Of a stretch of 64,000 nucleotides of DNA, positions 58,885 through 64,000 are shown piece after piece (positions within the stretch are counted from its first letter, which is position 1; every line of letters begins with the position of its first letter). This stretch comes from Tretioscincus oriximinensis. Taxonomy: Eukaryota > Chordata > Lepidosauria > Squamata > Gymnophthalmidae. Position numbers and translations under genes: made by a program. The notes under the pieces are model-generated. The model did no database searches. It was not told the DNA's origin and saw only the letters and a program-made list of their open reading frames with translations. Where the stretch lies: assembly GCA_022410635.1 (NCBI GenBank), contig JAJVDF010000297.1, forward strand, positions 1,092,472 through 1,156,471. The letters are read 5' to 3'.

Positions 58885-59145
58885 TGAATGGTGCAGTCGC
58901 TAAGGAGACGATCTCCCATCTGAGAGATGGGGTTTCAGAGCCCTGTGTCGGACATGGGGAGGGGTGTAGCCAACCCAGCTATTTGAAAGCAAGAATTGAA
59001 AGAAATTGCAGCTGACTGCAACTANATAAATGGGAACTACCACAGCTGGGTAGGGAAGGTGGAATGTAAGCCTTTGGGCAAAAAATATCCTTGTAAGCCA
59101 TTTTGAGTCCCTTTGGGTGACTACTTCTTCTTCTATATATAAAAA
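58885..59145 (+). mobile_element. tRNA-headed SINE family A, copy 6
   Basis: The head is TGGTGCAGTCGCTAAGGAGA, with a decayed B box in GATGGGGTTTCAGAGCCC. GGACATGGGGAGGGGTGTAG, AGCCAACCCAGCTATTTGAA, AATGGGAACTACCACAGC, AGCCATTTTGAGTCCCTTTG and a short TTC tail follow. An N is present at 59025. Confidence 0.75.
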
Positions 59146-60487
59146 AATTAACCTTTGCTAACTCTTGCTGGTTGTGAAGCACTTTTTGCTACATATAATG
59201 CATGTCATAGCCAGTCACTTTCCCTTCAAACAGAAATTTTAATAATTGTTTACAAATGTGATTTATAATATTATAGTCCATTACAATACAAAACCATGCA
59301 AATAACTCAAACAGCACTGAAAGAAAGCTAAATGACCTGAGAATTCGAACCGCAACACATGGGGTAGTGATATTTTTTTGCAATACTTTATTACCACTGG
59401 AAATTTCAAATATGGTCTGCTAACATCACCTTCCATAATCTGTGATTTATAAAGAAGAATGCCGGAGGGGTCAACTTACTATGTCATCTCTTTAACATTC
59501 TTAGAAGTTCACATGATTGGAGCTTTATAATGAATTCTTTATAAGCTTAAGGTCCTTTTGGGACCAACCAATGCAGTATGACCTATAGAACAGGTTGTTC
59601 TGCAGTTTAGAGAGGATTACTGAAGGCCTTACACGCTAGTTACCAATTAATCAACTGAAGATCAGCCATGGATACAACATCAAAATGGTACTGTGTGCTC
59701 TTCAATGGCAGTTTTTGCATTTCCTGGTTGGCTAGATCTATTTTAGTAAATCTGATTTAGTTTGATCCCAGTTAGCTGTAGCAATGCATGCAAATGAAAA
59801 GCTGTCATTTCATCTGATCTATAATGGTCTAATCAAATGGAGATTTGCAAGCAGTACTGGGAGCTTNTGGTGTACCCACAGCGACCATTGCCATTGCTTG
59901 CACATGTTAATGAATAATTATGAATCCCACTGATTTAGTTTGTGACAAGTACTAAGGGAAGCTGTAGCTCAGTTTTGTTTGGTGTACCTGAATTTGGGCA
60001 CGCCAATGGGGATAAATCATGGAGCCCTTTGTAGGCCTATTTCAATTCAAGATATAGGATGAGATAGAAAGGCAAATAAAAGTAAATAGTACATTCTTTC
60101 TCCCCTTTAAATTGCTTAATACAAAACCTGAAGGGCAACTGATAGAATAGCAAATCACTCAACTTGCATAATTTGACTGTCAGAGAATTCCAAAGGCAAA
60201 CCCTGGGTGGGTTTGGTTATCTAGATTTACAACAAGACTATTTCGTGAGGAAGCACAAATTTAGTAATGACATTTTGGTGCCAACGAATTTGTGCTAGGC
60301 AGAATNTCTCTCTCTCTTTTTGTGAGTGCAACTATATGCTATTCCCTATAAAATGCATGCATGTACATTCATTCATTAGAACTACCTGCCCTGTCCCATA
60401 TGACATGGAACAGGGCAGGACCAGAGGAATTAATGAGGCTACGTCTTAAATCAACCTATCTGTAGATAAGATTCCAATTTCACTTTT
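59146..60487. other. Unassigned sequence, possibly unique
   Basis: No gene or repeat family is recognised. 59480-59960 contains an exact octamer ATGCAAAT (59788-59795) and a TTAATGAATAATTATGAAT word near 59908 and is low in simple sequence. It is a candidate for conserved noncoding DNA. N bases at 59867 and 60306. Confidence 0.4.
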
Positions 60488-60605
60488 ATGACTCCTTCTT
60501 CCCATCACTCCTACCTTCCCTCCTTCTCCCTTCCTTTCTTCCTTCTCTCCTTCCTCTTCCTTTCTTCTTTCCTTCCTTCCCTTCTTCCCTCCCTTCCTTT
60601 CCATA
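60488..60605. repeat. TTCC-rich pyrimidine tract
   Basis: Almost all bases on this strand are C or T, in TTCC/TTCTTCC units. Confidence 0.9.
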
Positions 60606-63161
60606 GTCACTACCACTCAATAAAAGGAGGACACAGATACTTTAAATTTAAAAACAGAGAGAGATGTCATTAATATGACACTGGATAGTAAAAGAAGGCA
60701 TGATCCTTACATCGAACTGATTGTAGGCCTCATATTCCTAGCAACCTTTTGCTGTGACCTTGCACAACTATAGTCATCCCTTACAGTCTCTGCTTACAGT
60801 AAAAACTGGTGCTTTTGTCTGCAGTTGCATATCTGAGATCTCCTGAGGTGATGCAATCTTACCTTTAGTGCATTACCTCATAATCCCTATGAATCAGCAT
60901 CATTTCAGTGAGTTAACTCATTTTTAAATAAAGTTATAAAAGCTATTGGCTCTTCTGGGAAGGAGAAGGAAGCTGTCTTCTAATGATCATGATGATACAT
61001 TTTATTTAGCTTCATAATTCCTAGAATCTTACTCAGATCTGATTTTCAGTTTATCTGACCACTTCAAGTAGATAGCCCTCGCTTTAGAAACTAGAAGGAG
61101 ATTTTCCTGTTTACCCACTTCACACAATGTTATAATGCTCTCTTTTTTCCAGTCTAATCAACATTGATTATGTTCAGAAGGTAGTACATGTCTTGACAAC
61201 ACTACAAATATTAAAGTAACCTTGCATATACCTGGAGCAAAAACAAGATACTCCTGCTTCAGATTTGTTTTGATATATCTGGCTAAGTAATTTCATAGGG
61301 GGGTAGGGGGAATCATACATGAAACATCTAAATAACTTTGATTCTGAGGAGAGCCAGCCTTTCCACAATGATGCTATAAGGAAAACTAAGAAATACTCCA
61401 GAGGGAACACGGATCAGCTTTTCTCTATTAAACAACAGTCTGCTTTCACTCATAGTAAACATATTTCTAATTTAATTTGGCTGGATTTCTTGTTAAAAAC
61501 ACTCCCCCCCCCCCTCCCATGAATATTACTATCATCACTGTACTTCACCATAGGCTCTATAGTATAATCATGGTGGTTTCTGTATGAATTCAATAAAGAT
61601 AAAGGCTATGATGGAAGTAATGTATGTATCAGAAGAGTCACCCTGCCTAGGTAGGCTTTTATTGAGAAGCCAGATGAGGTGAACATAAAATCCACTAAGA
61701 ACTATACAAAAGAAACAAATACTATCATCCAGACACAAGGACTGTACATCCAGCGCATAGAGTTCCTAGGCATCAAACCACAAAAATAAGACAATTGGAG
61801 TGGTAAAAAAGTTGATCCAGAGTGGATACAAAGACTTTTGCTGCTTCCGCACACGGTTCCCCTACCGGGTTGGTAGGATCATACAAGGCCTGTCCTCCTG
61901 GATCCCACCCAGGAAAAAACTCCTTTGTCACAGACGGAGAGGTGGCTGATGTTTTCAGATATTCTGTTATGTTTGAGGAGAAACAAAAAGTTCTGAGTGA
62001 CTTATTTTGAGGCTTGTATTAGTCTGTGAATTAAGTTATTGTGCTTCAACAAAGCCAAGAGGGACTGTTAAAGGGAGAACCTTCAAGGTGGTGAGCAGGA
62101 AGGGTAAGGTAGACACTTACCTATTCTGTTAGTGCCACTGNCAGAGATACTTTAGCACAGGATAGTTATCAGTTCCAGCATATTAAACAGGATTGAAAAG
62201 GGATCCTGTATAATAGAAGCTGAAAGATGAAATAAGCCCCAAGCCAATTGTAACTGTATCTTAAAACACAGAAAGAAAGGGGAGGTGTGAATACAAGTTA
62301 TTTGTTACCTTAAAAGATAAAGCAAGAGAGAACTTAAAGTGACAGTTATGTGAAATGTATCTAAACCTTAATTCCAGAGTATTACAATAATGTTCTGATG
62401 TTTTTTCTTATACTTTCTTGTAGTATATCATTTCAGCTTTACAAAGCTGGGGGATGCTAAGGATAAAGCTTACCCCTTATGAAACGGACCACTAAGTGTT
62501 TTGCTCAGTAATACTGGTAGAGAACATGGGCCCCCGCTTAACTCTGCCAGAGACTAATAGCCTGGCAGAGGGCCTGGAGTTGGAACAGGTGTATGTACAA
62601 ATACAAGTCCTCTAATCCAACAGAGGTATTGGGATGTGCGACTTGGTGGGGTNANGGGTAGGAGATAGTGGCTGGCTCTGGGCCCTGAACCAGCAATAAG
62701 GTACACAGAAGGAAAAATAATTGTCCCTCTCTAAGTAAGCCCATTACAGGCATCATGAAAAAGTAAACTTGTCTATAAAAACTCATGCTGCCTATCAATT
62801 TCCTGTTCTTCTCTAAGGTGCTGTACTATCCCTTTTCCTAGATGTCATGCAATGTATAGGCACACATGTGCATTGGTGACTCCAGCCAGGGCCAGATTTT
62901 GGCTGTATTTTGCCCATGGTCTGTAATTTACTTACTTACTTATTTCCCTCAGCTACTTTGGGTTTTATAATAATAAAAGCAATAAAAATATTTTGCCACT
63001 GAGAGAGTAATAATGACAGTAGTGGCTATTCCACTGATTTCACTGAGCATTTTGGACAAACAAATACATTTAAGAAAATATTTAGAAAGGTACATTTTAC
63101 AATCGCTGTATATTCAGTTACAGCACCATTTGAGTTTATCACGACCATATTATGTAAATTT
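60606..63161. other. Unassigned sequence
   Basis: No gene or repeat family is recognised over about 2.5 kb. A C run lies at 61505-61515. N bases at 62142, 62653 and 62655. Confidence 0.45.

Positions 63162-63239
<78 letters not shown>
63162..63239. repeat. ATC microsatellite, 26 units
   Basis: A pure ATC trinucleotide array. The poly-Ser and poly-Met frames through it are artefacts. Confidence 0.97.
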
Positions 63240-63904
63240 TAATGGATACTGTGAATTAATAAATATGTAGAAATGCAGCTTTGCATTAACAATGATAAAG
63301 CTGTCAGATTTTATTCATGAGATGCACAAAAGCAATCCTTCTTAAAGAGTAGCTATACAGCAGGCTCTGCGAGGGGATTACCTATTAAGGTGGAATGGAA
63401 GGGGGCTCTTTTAAAGATGTGAGGGGTGTTTGGGGAGTTCAGAAGAAATTCAGCATACCACAACCAGCAATGCTAATTTTCCTCTATGCATATTTACTGC
63501 TTGTACTGTGACAAATTGAAACCCTGAAAATGACAACTTGAGGAAATGGAGGAGAATTTCAAAGTCCATTTCAAATGAATGAAAATAAAGCTGTTATGCT
63601 GTTTCAACTTGCTTTAAACTGCTTTTTTCCTTCTTTCCAGGATTTAGCAAATTGGGTATTTAAATTGGGTCATGCTGCATGAACATGATACCATTCAAAC
63701 TTACATTGCTTATCACTGTATAATATTTGCTTCAAACCATGTATTTCCCCAAGCACCTTCCTTCCCATACTTTTTATTTGTAATTGGAAGGGCTGACCAG
63801 GGTCTGTTTTATATTCTGGGTAGAAGCCGCTATCAAGAGTTATATTCATAGGAACATTAAATCACACTTTTATGAGTCTAAATGCTTGGTCAAATTGGTC
63901 ATCA

Positions 63905-63905
<1 letters not shown>
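63240..63905. other. Unassigned sequence
   Basis: No gene or repeat family is recognised. Confidence 0.45.
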
Positions 63906-63935
<30 letters not shown>

Positions 63936-64000
63936 CTTCTTCTTCTTCTTCTTCTTCTTCTTCTTCTTCTTCTTCTTCTTCTTCTTCTTCTTCTTCTTCT
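63906..64000. repeat. TTC microsatellite running off the window
   Basis: About 31 pure TTC units continue to the last base, so its full length and the element it may belong to (possibly a SINE A tail) are unknown. Confidence 0.95.

Noticed and set aside
63013..63270. Poly-Ser and poly-Met open frames
   Set aside because: They are translations of the ATC microsatellite.

Overview
The window looks like a piece of vertebrate nuclear genome, most probably from a squamate reptile (lizard or snake). It is AT-rich, has no convincing cellular protein-coding gene, no canonical RNA gene and no prokaryotic organisation. It carries a mix of repeats typical of squamates: L2-clade and CR1-clade LINE fragments, an apparent Dong-R4 3' end, an L1/Tx1-type ORF1 relic, another internally deleted LINE, tRNA-headed SINEs whose tails grow into TTC/TTG microsatellites, and short DNA transposons (MITEs). 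The species cannot be named from sequence alone. All clade names come from memory of family motifs, not from a search.

Layout. 1-8.7 kb: a CR1-like tail, a non-autonomous repeat (family E), an antisense L2 end, a second CR1-like tail, then plain sequence. 8.7-12.1 kb: the largest element, a LINE with ORF1, an apurinic-type endonuclease and a C-terminal Cys/His-rich segment, but with the reverse transcriptase core missing. 13.0-14.0 kb: an L2 3' end split by a SINE with a 360-bp microsatellite tail. 14-32 kb: mainly unique AT-rich DNA with scattered SINEs (21.8, 23.8, 24.7, 28.1 kb), CR1 fragments (19.7, 29.4 kb) and small duplications. 32.7-38.4 kb: CR1, SINE, L2, an antisense L2 reverse transcriptase piece, an 82-bp hairpin MITE, a long ATT microsatellite and the Dong-R4 fragment. 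39.9-49 kb: family E copy 2, a second 82-bp hairpin MITE, a 969-bp foldback element, an L2 split by other DNA, and a cluster of hAT-like foldback MITEs. 50-59 kb: antisense SINEs, the L1-type ORF1 relic, a GC-rich hAT MITE inserted into family D, and further CR1/SINE copies. 59-64 kb: mostly unique sequence ending in a TTC microsatellite that runs off the window.

The coding pieces do not work together as a pathway. They are independent remains of retrotransposons, all frameshifted, truncated or internally deleted. The clearest structural signals are insertions with perfect 8-bp target duplications (48379-48593, 48784-48985, 56414-56747), two 82-bp palindromic MITEs of identical layout, SINEs that share the L2 tail, and nested insertions that give relative ages. 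Several unique stretches resemble conserved noncoding DNA in texture, but that cannot be tested here. I found no evidence of a new functional system.
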